DNA of 9,875 nucleotides from an uncultured Eggerthellaceae bacterium (GCA_910588205.1 CAJUQK010000042.1:769-10643), one strand, 5' to 3'; shown: positions 1 through 8,490, numbered from the stretch's first letter. Notes: a model not told the origin generated them from the letters alone. Program-made: numbers and translations.

Positions 1-2269
1 CCTCGGGCATGTGAGAAATCCCCTCGATGGCTTTCTCGACAAGCTTGTCGGTATCGACCTCAAGCTCGTAGCGCGTGCGCTTGCGGATCTTCTCCCAGAG
101 CTCCTGGAAGGCAGGCTCGTCGGTGACATCCTTGCGAAGCTCAACGGTGACCTCGTTGCTCTTGTCCTTGATGACGAGCTTCCTTGCCTTGTTGGAGATG
201 ATGGCCTCCACCTGCTCGCGGGCAGGCTCGAACTCGGGCGGCAGCTCCACGACGTGGTACTCGACGGCATGCTTGAGCTCGGGCGTTATCGCGCCTTTCT
301 CGGTGACCATGCCAGTATCCAGGAAGTACTCGTAGAGCGCTCTCGACCCCTCGAAGCCGAGCATCTCCTCGTCGCCGTTTTCCTTCTCGACGACGATCTT
401 GGTGAACGACTCCGGCGTGAGGATTCCGAACTTGTAGCCGTCGCGCTCGAACTCCTTCTGCAGCCCTCGCGCGAACTCGTCGTAGGACTCGTTGGCGATC
501 ACGGTGAGCACGTTGACGCTCGGGTCATGGTTGCGCTCGCCCTGCTGATTCACGCACAAGCGCAACCCGCGGCCTATCTTCTGGCGCTTGGTGAACTCGT
601 TTCCGCTGTCCACGAGCGTGCATATCTGGAAGATGTTGGGATTGTCCCAGCCCTCCTTGAGCGCGGAATGGCTGAAGATGAACGAGATGTCCTTCACGTC
701 GTCATGCCCGTCCGGGAAGCTAATCAGGCGCTCCTTGGACTGCATGATGGCCTCGAAGGTGGAGGTGTCGGCGGCGGTCGTGCCAGAGGTGTCCTTCATC
801 TTGCCCTTGCCGTCCATGGAGAAGTAACCCTGATGCAAGGGCGCGGGATCCAACGGCAGCGGCACGCCTTTCTTCTCGTAGCGCCGTCTCCATGTGCCGT
901 TTTCTACTTCGTCCCGGTATTCCTCCTCGAAGATACGGGCGTACTCTCCTGCGCTCCAGCTGCCGTCGTCGTTGTAGATGCGGTACTTCTCCACCTTGTC
1001 TATGAAGAAGAGCGAGAGCACCTTGATACCCAGAGGATAGAGTTCGAGCTGCTTCTGCAGATGGTCGATGATGGTGCGGCGTATCTGGGCGCGCTTCACG
1101 GCCTCGTCGGCCACATCGCCCACAGCCTCTCCGACCTCCAGGTACTCGCCGTTTTGAAACTCGACGAACTCGTTTCCCTCCTGAGCGGAGATGTTGGTGA
1201 TCACCCAGCCGCCGCGAACGCCCTCGTAGTCGGGGTTCTCGTTGCTCTTCACGAACAGGTCGTTGCCGGTCGAGCACGTGACGGACTTGCGCTTCTGTCC
1301 GCCCTTCTTGTCGCGCACGTCTATGGTGAGCTTCGCCTTAATGGAGCCGCCGTTTGCCTGCACGGAATCCAGCCTCACGTAGCTTCCGTTCAGATCCTCG
1401 GCCGAGCGCACCGAGTCAACGCAGATGCCCTTCACCAGGTGCTGGTCGAAGGCGTCCACCGGCGTCAGGCGGTAGAGCATGTTGTAGGGCTCCTTGTGGG
1501 TGGCCGAGTAGCGCAGCACGAAGAGCGGGTTCAGGCTCTTGATGGCGGCCTTCGCCTGCTTGGAATTGTCCACGCTCTGCGGCTCGTCAATGATGACGAT
1601 GGGATTGCACTCCGACACGAGCTCACGAGGGCTGCGTCCGCCGATCAGCCTCTCGCTCCTGCGATGGAAGAGGTTCCCTTTATTCTCCTCACCGTCTTTG
1701 GAGAACTCCTTGTTGAAGGCCTGGATGTTGATGATCATGACCTCGATGGAGCTCGACAGCGCGAAGTTGCCGACCGCGCCCATGTTCTTGGAGTCGTACA
1801 CGAACACGTCGAGCGGCGTGCGGTCGTAGAGCTCGTCGAAGTGCGCCTTGGTGCTCTCGAAGGACTTGATCACGCCCTCGCGGATGGCCACAGAGGGCAC
1901 CACGATGATGAACTTGGTGAGGCCGTATTTCTTGTGCAGCTCATAGATCGAGCGGATGTAGACATAGGTCTTTCCAGTGCCCGTCTCCATCTCGATGGTG
2001 AAGTCGCGGAGGCGTCCGTCCGCGAGCTCCTCGGTTCGGGCGAGGCAGTTCTCCTCCTGGATATCGTGGAGGTTGCCAGCAAGCTGGCGCGGTGAGACGC
2101 GGATGCCGTTGGCATGACCGACCGCGAACGTTGCCTGCGCGCCAAAGCTGGTATTGCCGGAGAACTCGCGGGAAAGGAATTCCTGCCCTTGGAACAGGTT
2201 GACCACAGCGTCGATGGCTTGAACCTGATGGCTCTGGTCGGATGCATATCTGAATTGCAAGTCTGCCAT
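1..2269 (-). CDS. res: Type III restriction enzyme Res subunit, DEAD/DEAH helicase (partial, C-terminus off the window)
   Basis: This open frame gives 756 residues from ATG at 2267-2269 without a stop to the left edge. The product resembles the Res subunit of type III restriction-modification, an ATP-dependent superfamily 2 motor that translocates on or senses DNA and cuts when two unmethylated sites are met. Visible motifs are Walker A TGTGKT (residues 96-101), Walker B IIDEPQ (226-231), motif III RYSATH (253-258), the FSHSALKEGWDNPN segment (532-545) and motif VI KRQKIGRGLRL (561-571). All are in the order expected for Res. The PD-(D/E)XK nuclease domain normally lies near the C-terminus of a roughly 900-1000 residue protein and is not visible here, so cutting activity cannot be judged. 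The start lies 2 bp after the mod stop, with a weak GAGG about 11 nt upstream (complement of 2281-2284), which suggests coupling to mod translation. Confidence 0.93.
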   Translation of the reverse strand, partial: MADLQFRYASDQSHQVQAIDAVVNLFQGQEFLSREFSGNTSFGAQATFAVGHANGIRVSPRQLAGNLHDIQEENCLARTEELADGRLRDFTIEMETGTGKTYVYIRSIYELHKKYGLTKFIIVVPSVAIREGVIKSFESTKAHFDELYDRTPLDVFVYDSKNMGAVGNFALSSSIEVMIINIQAFNKEFSKDGEENKGNLFHRRSERLIGGRSPRELVSECNPIVIIDEPQSVDNSKQAKAAIKSLNPLFVLRYSATHKEPYNMLYRLTPVDAFDQHLVKGICVDSVRSAEDLNGSYVRLDSVQANGGSIKAKLTIDVRDKKGGQKRKSVTCSTGNDLFVKSNENPDYEGVRGGWVITNISAQEGNEFVEFQNGEYLEVGEAVGDVADEAVKRAQIRRTIIDHLQKQLELYPLGIKVLSLFFIDKVEKYRIYNDDGSWSAGEYARIFEEEYRDEVENGTWRRRYEKKGVPLPLDPAPLHQGYFSMDGKGKMKDTSGTTAADTSTFEAIMQSKERLISFPDGHDDVKDISFIFSHSALKEGWDNPNIFQICTLVDSGNEFTKRQKIGRGLRLCVNQQGERNHDPSVNVLTVIANESYDEFARGLQKEFERDGYKFGILTPESFTKIVVEKENGDEEMLGFEGSRALYEYFLDTGMVTEKGAITPELKHAVEYHVVELPPEFEPAREQVEAIISNKARKLVIKDKSNEVTVELRKDVTDEPAFQELWEKIRKRTRYELEVDTDKLVEKAIEGISHMPE

Positions 2270-2271
2270 GG

Positions 2272-4212
2272 CTACGCCGTCCTCAGTTCTATCTCGTAGC
2301 CGAGCTTGTCGCCGACGCGCTTGAATATCTGCGCGGCGTTGAGCTTGATGGTGTCGGTGAGAACGGAGTCAAGGAAGAACACGCGCTTGGGCTCAAGCGC
2401 GGCGATTGCTTCCAACACCTCGACGGTGAGTCCTTCGTCCATGCAGCAGATGAGCTCATCGGCAGCGATCGATGTGATGGGGTATCCTGCCACCTCCGTC
2501 TTCTCCATAGGAAGCGAGAGCTCAAGTCCCCATTTGAGCATCATCTCGAAGATGATGTCGTCATGATTGCGGTCAAGCTTGATGAGGTTGTCAACAAGCA
2601 CGCCGCCTTCTACTCGATCGAAATTGGAGCTGTCGAGCTTGAGCACGCGGAAACCTATGTCCGGGATAGGCTTCGATTCCTCTCCTAGCTTGAGCTGCTT
2701 GTTCTCTTCCTCAATCTCGGTTTTGATCTTCTGTCCTGCTCGGCGAATGCGTTCTTCGCCGATTTCGCAAATTGTCTTAAGATCGTTTCGATATGCAGTT
2801 GAATTGGAGTCTGTTTTCTCTGGCATTTGAATCATTATGAAATGCCTGTTTCCTTTGTCTTTCGCATTGATCGTCATACATGCATGCGCAAGCGTTGCAG
2901 AGCCAGAAAAGAAATCGAGAATGAGTGAATCCTTGTCGGTTCCCATCTCAATGACTCTCTGCATCAAGAAGGGCGATTTTGGAAAATCCATAACGTTTGC
3001 GCCAAATAGAGCCTTGATGCTCGATTTGCCTTGATCGTTATTGAATTCTCCTTCGTCCCATAGTGATTTAGCAAGAGTTTTGGGAGACTCACCATTTCGC
3101 GAAGCATAGTCTTTTCTGAATACGCGCCATCCTGTTGAGGTATTTTCGGCAAATAGAAGAGAGTTTTCTTGAATGATTTTCGGTTTAGACCACGTCCAAC
3201 AAGTTTGTGTTCCATCGGGAGCGTCCGGGTAGATCTCTATATAGTATTCTTCCGATTGAGTTAAAGATACCAACCCATTATCCGGATTGATGTATAGAGG
3301 GTAATACATCGTGGGACGCGTGATTGGATTAAAAGCCTGATTCCTGTTTCTTAGACCAATAGGCCTATATTTGCCGATTTGATCTTCTCTCGAATACTCG
3401 GCAAGCATATCACTGCCCTTTTCAATGGGCTTAACTGTGTTTGGATTCAAATAATCTTTGGCAAAAATTAGTACGGGTTCACAAGTCTTAGCGACAAACT
3501 GATCTAAATTTCTTCCACGTGGATTGATTTTCACAAGAGCTTTTGCGATGAAGTTGTTTTCTCCAAATATTTCATTGCAAATGCTTTGAAGATTGCTCTC
3601 CTCATTATCATCAATACTAATGAAAATAACACCATCATCCGTAAGCAGTTCTCTTGCCAATCGTAGCCGTGGATACATCATGCTAAGCCAGTCGGAATGA
3701 TAACGCCCGCTTGTATCTGCATTGGACTGCCCGCTTAAGCCAGCCTGCCCTTTGTAGTTCTCGATTGAATCCTGGAAGCTGTCCTTGTACACGAAATCAT
3801 GTCCAGTGTTGTAGGGCGGATCGATGTAGATCATCTTCACTTTGCCGTGATAGCCTCGCTGCAGGAGCTTAAGTACTTCGAGGTTATCGCCTTCGATGTA
3901 AAGATTCTCGGTTGTATCCCAATCGACGCTATCCTTCTCATCGGGTCTGAGTGTCGCGGTGGATGGGGTCTGAGCCTGACGGATTGCATCCGCCTTTCCG
4001 GGCCATGTGAAGGCGTAGCGCTCCTGCCCTTCATCAACCTCGTCTCCCAGAATAAGCCGCAGTTTCTCGAAATCGATTGAGCCATCGCCTTCGTCGGCAA
4101 TCTCCGGGAAAAGCGCCTTCAGCTGCTCTATGCGTTCGGCAACCAGGTCTTTCGACTCCAAATCCACATGCGTGAAGCTCTCGTCCATCAGCTTCTGCTC
4201 TTCAGAGGTCAT
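2272..4212 (-). CDS. mod: Type III DNA adenine methyltransferase Mod subunit (beta class)
   Basis: This is a site-specific N6-adenine methyltransferase of the type III Mod kind, using S-adenosylmethionine, and is expected to supply target recognition for Res. The catalytic motif IV is IDPPYNTG (about residue 133 counted from the upstream ATG at 4218). The cofactor-binding motif I, DFFSGSAT (435-442), comes after it, which is the beta-class order. The region between (about 225-400) is the probable target recognition domain. The C-terminal part (about 540-648) has the look of Mod helper regions. Two in-frame ATGs exist, at 4218 and 4212. I prefer 4212: it forms an ATGA overlap with the stop of the preceding gene and leaves 8 nt from AAGGAG, whereas 4218 leaves only 2 nt. 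The protein is 646 residues from 4212. The middle of the gene is clearly AT-rich compared with its ends. Res follows 2 bp downstream. Confidence 0.95.
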   Translation of the reverse strand: MTSEEQKLMDESFTHVDLESKDLVAERIEQLKALFPEIADEGDGSIDFEKLRLILGDEVDEGQERYAFTWPGKADAIRQAQTPSTATLRPDEKDSVDWDTTENLYIEGDNLEVLKLLQRGYHGKVKMIYIDPPYNTGHDFVYKDSFQDSIENYKGQAGLSGQSNADTSGRYHSDWLSMMYPRLRLARELLTDDGVIFISIDDNEESNLQSICNEIFGENNFIAKALVKINPRGRNLDQFVAKTCEPVLIFAKDYLNPNTVKPIEKGSDMLAEYSREDQIGKYRPIGLRNRNQAFNPITRPTMYYPLYINPDNGLVSLTQSEEYYIEIYPDAPDGTQTCWTWSKPKIIQENSLLFAENTSTGWRVFRKDYASRNGESPKTLAKSLWDEGEFNNDQGKSSIKALFGANVMDFPKSPFLMQRVIEMGTDKDSLILDFFSGSATLAHACMTINAKDKGNRHFIMIQMPEKTDSNSTAYRNDLKTICEIGEERIRRAGQKIKTEIEEENKQLKLGEESKPIPDIGFRVLKLDSSNFDRVEGGVLVDNLIKLDRNHDDIIFEMMLKWGLELSLPMEKTEVAGYPITSIAADELICCMDEGLTVEVLEAIAALEPKRVFFLDSVLTDTIKLNAAQIFKRVGDKLGYEIELRTA

Positions 4213-4988
4213 CGGCATATCTCCTTTATCTCATCCATAACGCTTTCGCGCTGCTGTTCCAGCTTTCTCATCTCAATGCGAAGCTTCGTCGTATCGGCAA
4301 GGGTCGCATCCTTCGACTTCCTCGCATCGTTCAATTCGTTGATCTTCGACGTTAGCGCATTCATTGCTTTCACGTGACCCATAAGCAGGCCAACATCCGC
4401 ATCTTTGCAAACCGGGTAGAAACCCAGATCTTTCACGGAGCGCGCAAGCAAGGTTCTGTCGCCCAATGCGGTTAGATAGTCCATCAGGGTCGTCTGCGGG
4501 AGCATCGCAAACGAGAGGCGCTCCAGATAGGGCGCGTATTCAGTACTCTCCATCTTGAACAATCCACTTGAATAGATTCTCTCCGTCACGAAGGCTCCGT
4601 GCTCTGCGAGGTTCTTGCGCCGCAGGGCGGCAGAGACCGTAATGCCCGGGTTCGCAAAACCCTCTGCAAGGATCACCGTGGGGTTCGGGAAACAGCCGTG
4701 CACCATGCGAAGAGCCTCCGCTATCCCGGTCGTGGAGTTCAGGCCGCACGTCAGGAATATGACCGACTCGATGTCGTAGGCATCGTTCTTCACGGGCAAG
4801 ATGCGGGAGTTCGACTTGTTCAGGCTCGCAAAGAAGCGGATATCCCGCAACTTGTCCAGAAGCTTGACGGACGCAGCTGGTGCCTTGGCAAGCCTCGCCT
4901 GCTCCGCCAGCTGCGTCTTGGGGACGCGCCGCTCTCCTGCGAGCGCGCCTTCCGGAAGCTTCAGTATGTCGTTCCAGGACACCGTCAT
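4209..4988 (-). CDS. DUF4391 domain protein
   Basis: This 259-residue protein resembles the DUF4391 family, whose members are commonly 220-260 residues and have no assigned biochemical role that I can state. Family-like features are the N-terminal LPEG...RRVPKTQLAE segment (about 11-29), the SVKLLDKLRDIRFFASLNKSN region (about 40-60) and a beta-rich core with VIFLTCGLN (about 76-84). The last 55 residues or so (205-259) are charged and helical, with heptad-like spacing, so a coiled coil that could dock another subunit is likely. No nuclease, ATPase or membrane segment is visible. The start overlaps the helicase stop as ATGA (4985-4988), and the stop overlaps the preferred mod start in the same way. 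This argues for fixed stoichiometry within one complex or pathway. Family assignment is by remembered pattern, not by a search. Confidence 0.75.
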   Translation of the reverse strand: MTVSWNDILKLPEGALAGERRVPKTQLAEQARLAKAPAASVKLLDKLRDIRFFASLNKSNSRILPVKNDAYDIESVIFLTCGLNSTTGIAEALRMVHGCFPNPTVILAEGFANPGITVSAALRRKNLAEHGAFVTERIYSSGLFKMESTEYAPYLERLSFAMLPQTTLMDYLTALGDRTLLARSVKDLGFYPVCKDADVGLLMGHVKAMNALTSKINELNDARKSKDATLADTTKLRIEMRKLEQQRESVMDEIKEICR

Positions 4989-7900
4989 TTCGTCAGCACC
5001 ACGAAGCTCACGATGGAGTAGTCATCGAATCCGAGAGCCGATCCGCTGCCGACCTCTCCGGCAGAGAAGAGCTGCTCGATCCCTTTAGCTTCCTGCACGC
5101 CTGTGATGTCAGAGACTGCGGCCTGGAGAAGCTCGTTCACAGAGGCCATGTCGGTGCCGTCCTTCGTCTTCCTGTTGAAGCGCTTGCAAAGATCGAGCAG
5201 GGGCTCGCTCTGCCCATCGCATGCCGCCCTCATGATGTCGAGCGCCGCCTTGGGCTGGGTGTGCGGAGACATCACGCTGCCGTTCTCGCTGACGTATACG
5301 ACGTAGTAGGGAAACGTCGGATTCGTGTCCTTGGGGTCGCGCCTCTCGTCGTTCTGCTTGAGGCAGAAGACGATGCCGGGCTCGACGTCACCTACAAGCT
5401 CCGGCGGGATCGGTGCGACGGCGCAGAGCCCGCACGGCGAGTTCTCCAAAAGCCCCGGATGATTCTGGGCGTAGCGCTTCAGCTCCGCCCGGAAGTCGTC
5501 GAAGGCGAAGTCCGTGATGGAAATGCCGCCGGACATGTCCTCCAGATTGAGCACTTCCTCCTGGAGCGCCTGGAGCTGCTGGCGGCGGTATTTCAGGTCG
5601 TTCATCTCGTCGTTGCGCTTGCCTTCGAGCACGTTCTCCTCGCCGGTCGCGCTGGCATCGAGCAGTGCCATGCGACCTTTCACGCGCCCCTCCAGCTGGA
5701 TGTACTCGTCGAGCTCGATGTCCGGCCAGAAGTTCACCAGCTGGATCGTCGTGTTGGCAGACCCCAGTCGGTCGATGCGCCCGAAGCGCTGGATGATGCG
5801 CACCGGGTTCCAGTGGATGTCGTAGTTCACCAGGCAGTCGCAGTCCTGCAGGTTCTGGCCCTCGGAGATGCAGTCCGTGGCGAAGAGGATGTCGACCTCG
5901 CCGAGCTGCCTGCGCGCGTCGGATAGCTCCTTGGATACTGGCGAGAAGTGCGCGAGCACCGTGTCGAACGTGGCGCGCTTTATCTTGAGCGAATGGGTTT
6001 TGGCGATATCGCCCGTGACCATTGCGCATTCGAGCCCTAGCTCTCTCGCCAACGGATCAGACAGTTGGCTGTAGAGATAGCTCACCGTGTCCGCGAACGC
6101 GCTGAACACGAGGATCTTCCTGTTCTCTTCGTTGAAGGGGCTTTTGACCTTCTGCTCGATGAGCTCTCGCAGAACGCGCAGTTTCTCGTCGCGCTCGGGC
6201 GTGATCTCGCGGGCGTAGCCGAGCAGCTGCTCAAGCACGCTGATGTCGTAGTCGATGTCCTGCCCGAGCTTCAGCCGGTCGAGGTCGGCGGGATCCACAT
6301 GCACCTTCGACGAGGCGCGGTACTCCGCGAAATCGTCCTCGTCGTCGAACATGGACGCGTCTATCTGCGCCATGTCACGCTGGGCGACGAGCTCCTCCGC
6401 CTTGTCCAGCATCCGCTTGGTGGCGAGGTTCCCCTCGTAGATGCGCTCAAGGGTGATGCGGAACGCGTCGATGGAGCTCTCAAGGCGCTTGAGCAGGTTC
6501 ACCCGCATGAGGTTGGCCACGGCATGGGTGCGGTTGATCTGGCTGTCGAAGTCGCGGCCCCACGTGTCGCCGTACATGTCCACGTACTTCTGCTGGCGTC
6601 CCGGCATTACGTAGGCGAGCTGCTGGTACTGCGCGAACGTGAGCGATGCGATCATGTCGTTCAGCTCGGCTATGGAGGGAAGCTCGCCTTTCGAGTCGAT
6701 GGGCGGGTGGAGCGAGACGGGCTTGCGGCGCTCGGGGAACTTGGTGTCGCCTGCGGTGTAGTACTTGTCTATGTGCTTGCGGCTGCGTGCGATGGTGAGC
6801 ACATCGAGCAGCTTGAAATAGTCGGCGTTCACGGCGTTCACGAACGACTGGGTGGTGCGCTCGGCGTCGTCGAGCTTGCTCCACTCCTGGAAGCGCTGCT
6901 GCGCCCTGCGCGTCACGCTGTTGATGGAGGGGATGCCGTCCTCTGCCAGGTACTCATCATCGCCCTCGGTGATGATCTCTATCTGGTTGCGCAGGTCGAG
7001 CAGACGGTTGTTCACGGGAGTTGCCGACAACATGAGCACCTTCGTGCGGATACCCGACTTGATGATGTCCTCCATCAGGCGGTCGTAGCGGCTTTTCTTG
7101 GTGGTGTCGGTCGGCTTGTTGCGGAAGTTGTGCGACTCGTCGATGACGATGAGGTCGTAGTTCCCCCAGCGAAGCGTCTCCAAGTTCACGTCTCCCGAAT
7201 ATCCGGTGTAGCGCGAGAGGTCGGTGTGGTTGAGCACCGTGAAGTTCAAGCGGTCGTCTGCCAGCACGTTGCGCTCGTCGTTGTCCGCCGCGTAGAGCGT
7301 CCAGTTCTCGCGCAGGCGCTTGGGGGCGAGCACGAGAATGCGGGCGTTTCTCTCCTGGTAGTACTTCATGACGGCGAGCGCCTCGAAGGTCTTTCCAAGA
7401 CCCACGCTGTCGGCGATGATGCAGCCCTTGTACTTCTCCAGCTTGTGGATGGCACCGACCACGGCGTCCTTCTGGAAGTCGTAGAGCTTGTTCCAGATAA
7501 CCGAGTCCTCAAGCCGGAACTCCGGCTTTATGGGGTCGTCCTCCTCATCGGCCATGAAGTCCCGGAACAGATGGTAGAGGGTGAGAAAGTAGATGTACTC
7601 GGGAGCATTGTCCTTGTAGAGGGTCTGGACCTGCTCGGCGACCGCATCGGTCACTTCCTCCACCATGGCGGGGTTGTCCCATACGGCATCGAACATGGCC
7701 TTGAGGCCAGCGGCCTCGGTCTTGCCTTCGAAATGGCTGACGCCCATAACAGTGCCGGGTTTGCGGTCGTACCCGAGTCCTTCAAGGGTGAAATCGGCAG
7801 AGGTTCCGTTGAATGCCTCAACGTCACCTGATGGATTTTCAGCATAATATGTGCCGCCCGGCTGGATGGTACCGCGATGCCTGGCGGACTTGAAGGTCGC

Positions 7901-8239
7901 CCTGTCTCGGATCCATTCCGCGCATTCCTTGGCAAGTGCGCGCTGGTTGAGGTTGTTGCGCAAGGTGAGCTCCAGCCCCGTGCCGCCGATGCCCTGTTCG
8001 CGCGAACGGCGCCTCAGCTCGAACTCCATGGGCTCCTTGGCATCCTGCATGCGCTTGACGAAGGTGGGCTCGCTGAACACGAAGCGAAGCTCTTCAACTT
8101 TGGAAAGGGCATCCTTCAGCTCGCCGTATGCGAACACCGTGAAATACGAGCTGATGATGGACAGCTTCGCATCCTCGTCGATGGAACCTGCCAAGGCGTC
8201 CCCGAGGCGCTCCTCTCCGATGTTGCTCAGGAACTCCAT
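4985..8239 (-). CDS. SNF2-like helicase with N-terminal phospholipase D-like domain
   Basis: This 1084-residue superfamily 2 DNA translocase has an N-terminal PLD-like region (about 1-165). Features there are KLSIISSYFTVFAYGEL (25-41) and FNGTSADFTLEGLG (143-156), which resembles the strand after the HKD motif in PLD-helicase fusions. The helicase core has a Q-like LYDFQKDAV (252-260), Walker A DSVGLGKT (277-284), Walker B with DESH (367-370), LSATPVNN (404-411), KILVFSAFADT (708-718), then SEGQNLQDCD (792-801) and QRFGRIDRLG (817-826). A 250-residue C-terminal region has no motif I recognise beyond a CGLC pair. It probably remodels or moves along DNA for the restriction system. The ATG is 2 bp beyond the RHH gene stop, with AAGGAAG about 8 nt upstream. 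SNF2-like helicases also occur in DISARM, but the marker genes of that system are absent here. Confidence 0.92.
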   Translation of the reverse strand: MEFLSNIGEERLGDALAGSIDEDAKLSIISSYFTVFAYGELKDALSKVEELRFVFSEPTFVKRMQDAKEPMEFELRRRSREQGIGGTGLELTLRNNLNQRALAKECAEWIRDRATFKSARHRGTIQPGGTYYAENPSGDVEAFNGTSADFTLEGLGYDRKPGTVMGVSHFEGKTEAAGLKAMFDAVWDNPAMVEEVTDAVAEQVQTLYKDNAPEYIYFLTLYHLFRDFMADEEDDPIKPEFRLEDSVIWNKLYDFQKDAVVGAIHKLEKYKGCIIADSVGLGKTFEALAVMKYYQERNARILVLAPKRLRENWTLYAADNDERNVLADDRLNFTVLNHTDLSRYTGYSGDVNLETLRWGNYDLIVIDESHNFRNKPTDTTKKSRYDRLMEDIIKSGIRTKVLMLSATPVNNRLLDLRNQIEIITEGDDEYLAEDGIPSINSVTRRAQQRFQEWSKLDDAERTTQSFVNAVNADYFKLLDVLTIARSRKHIDKYYTAGDTKFPERRKPVSLHPPIDSKGELPSIAELNDMIASLTFAQYQQLAYVMPGRQQKYVDMYGDTWGRDFDSQINRTHAVANLMRVNLLKRLESSIDAFRITLERIYEGNLATKRMLDKAEELVAQRDMAQIDASMFDDEDDFAEYRASSKVHVDPADLDRLKLGQDIDYDISVLEQLLGYAREITPERDEKLRVLRELIEQKVKSPFNEENRKILVFSAFADTVSYLYSQLSDPLARELGLECAMVTGDIAKTHSLKIKRATFDTVLAHFSPVSKELSDARRQLGEVDILFATDCISEGQNLQDCDCLVNYDIHWNPVRIIQRFGRIDRLGSANTTIQLVNFWPDIELDEYIQLEGRVKGRMALLDASATGEENVLEGKRNDEMNDLKYRRQQLQALQEEVLNLEDMSGGISITDFAFDDFRAELKRYAQNHPGLLENSPCGLCAVAPIPPELVGDVEPGIVFCLKQNDERRDPKDTNPTFPYYVVYVSENGSVMSPHTQPKAALDIMRAACDGQSEPLLDLCKRFNRKTKDGTDMASVNELLQAAVSDITGVQEAKGIEQLFSAGEVGSGSALGFDDYSIVSFVVLTK

Positions 8240-8241
8240 CG

Positions 8242-8445
8242 CTAGTCTTCCTTAACGAGCTCGTCGATCATGCACATGCGCGCGAAGGCACTGAAGCTTA
8301 GTCCTTTGAGCGTCGCCGCCTCGGCAGCGGCATCCTTGAGGTTGCTCGGTATGCGAATGGTGATGGCAGTCTGCTCGCCATCGACTAGGTATTCATGCAG
8401 CTTTGTCTTGCTCGCCCCTGAATCTACTAGCTCTGTGAACTTCAT
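8242..8445 (-). CDS. Small ribbon-helix-helix-like (CopG/Arc type) DNA-binding protein
   Basis: This is a 67-residue protein. The segment QTAITIRIPSNLKDAAAEAA (25-44), followed by LKGLSFSAFARMCMIDEL (46-63), has the strand-helix-helix pattern of RHH repressors: alternating residues TITIRIP for the DNA-contacting strand, then two amphipathic helices. Such proteins bind DNA as dimers and often repress their own operon. The first 24 residues may be a flexible arm. It is the first gene of the operon, 2 bp before the helicase. Its ribosome site is GGGAGG (complement of 8451-8456), 5 nt from ATG. An antitoxin role is the main alternative, but no small toxin gene adjoins it, since the next gene is the 1084-residue helicase. 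An autoregulator of the restriction operon fits better. Function is inferred from pattern and position. Confidence 0.72.
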   Translation of the reverse strand: MKFTELVDSGASKTKLHEYLVDGEQTAITIRIPSNLKDAAAEAATLKGLSFSAFARMCMIDELVKED

Positions 8446-8455
8446 AGACCCCTCC

Positions 8456-8482
8456 CGAACGGTTCGTTTTGCAATACAAACG
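8456..8482. promoter_or_regulatory. Inverted repeats, candidate RHH operator
   Basis: CGAAC-G-GTTCG (8456-8466) is a perfect inverted repeat with 5 bp arms. It is followed by TTTG-CAATA-CAAA (8468-8471 and 8477-8480), flanked by CGT and ACG, giving a second imperfect dyad up to 8482. The first touches the RHH gene's ribosome site and covers the -35 region of the plus promoter. It is a reasonable binding site for the RHH protein encoded next to it. This assignment rests on position and symmetry only. Confidence 0.4.
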
Positions 8483-8484
8483 AT

Positions 8485-8490
8485 TATAAT
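8485..8490 (+). promoter_or_regulatory. Candidate -10 box (TATAAT) for the plus-strand pair
   Basis: This is a perfect TATAAT, 38 bp before the ATG at 8529. The -35 position at 17 bp spacing (8462-8467) reads GTTCGT, which is poor and overlaps an inverted repeat. An activator, an extended contact, or regulation there is therefore possible. Confidence 0.5.

Noticed and set aside
11..2095. 694-residue plus-strand open frame antisense to res
   Set aside because: The translation is low-complexity and rich in Leu, Val, Ala, His and Arg. The opposite strand encodes a clear Res with all helicase motifs. It is a by-product of GC-rich codon use.
2272..4212. Phase-variable mod through a simple sequence repeat
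   Set aside because: Type III mod genes can be phase-variable, but I found no long homopolymer or tandem short repeat in the frame or just upstream of it.
6065..7831. 588-residue plus-strand open frame antisense to the helicase (also 4880-5926)
   Set aside because: The same antisense pattern of Val/Leu/His/Arg-rich translation appears, with no motifs. The minus-strand frame has complete SNF2 helicase motifs.
4985..8239. DISARM or BREX membership
   Set aside because: A helicase and a methyltransferase are present. However, no DUF1998 protein, PglZ, BrxC-like ATPase or Lon-like gene is in the window, and Mod-Res are type III in character.
8242..8445. Antitoxin of a toxin-antitoxin pair
   Set aside because: RHH proteins are often antitoxins, but the adjacent co-directional gene is a 1084-residue helicase and no small toxin frame adjoins it.
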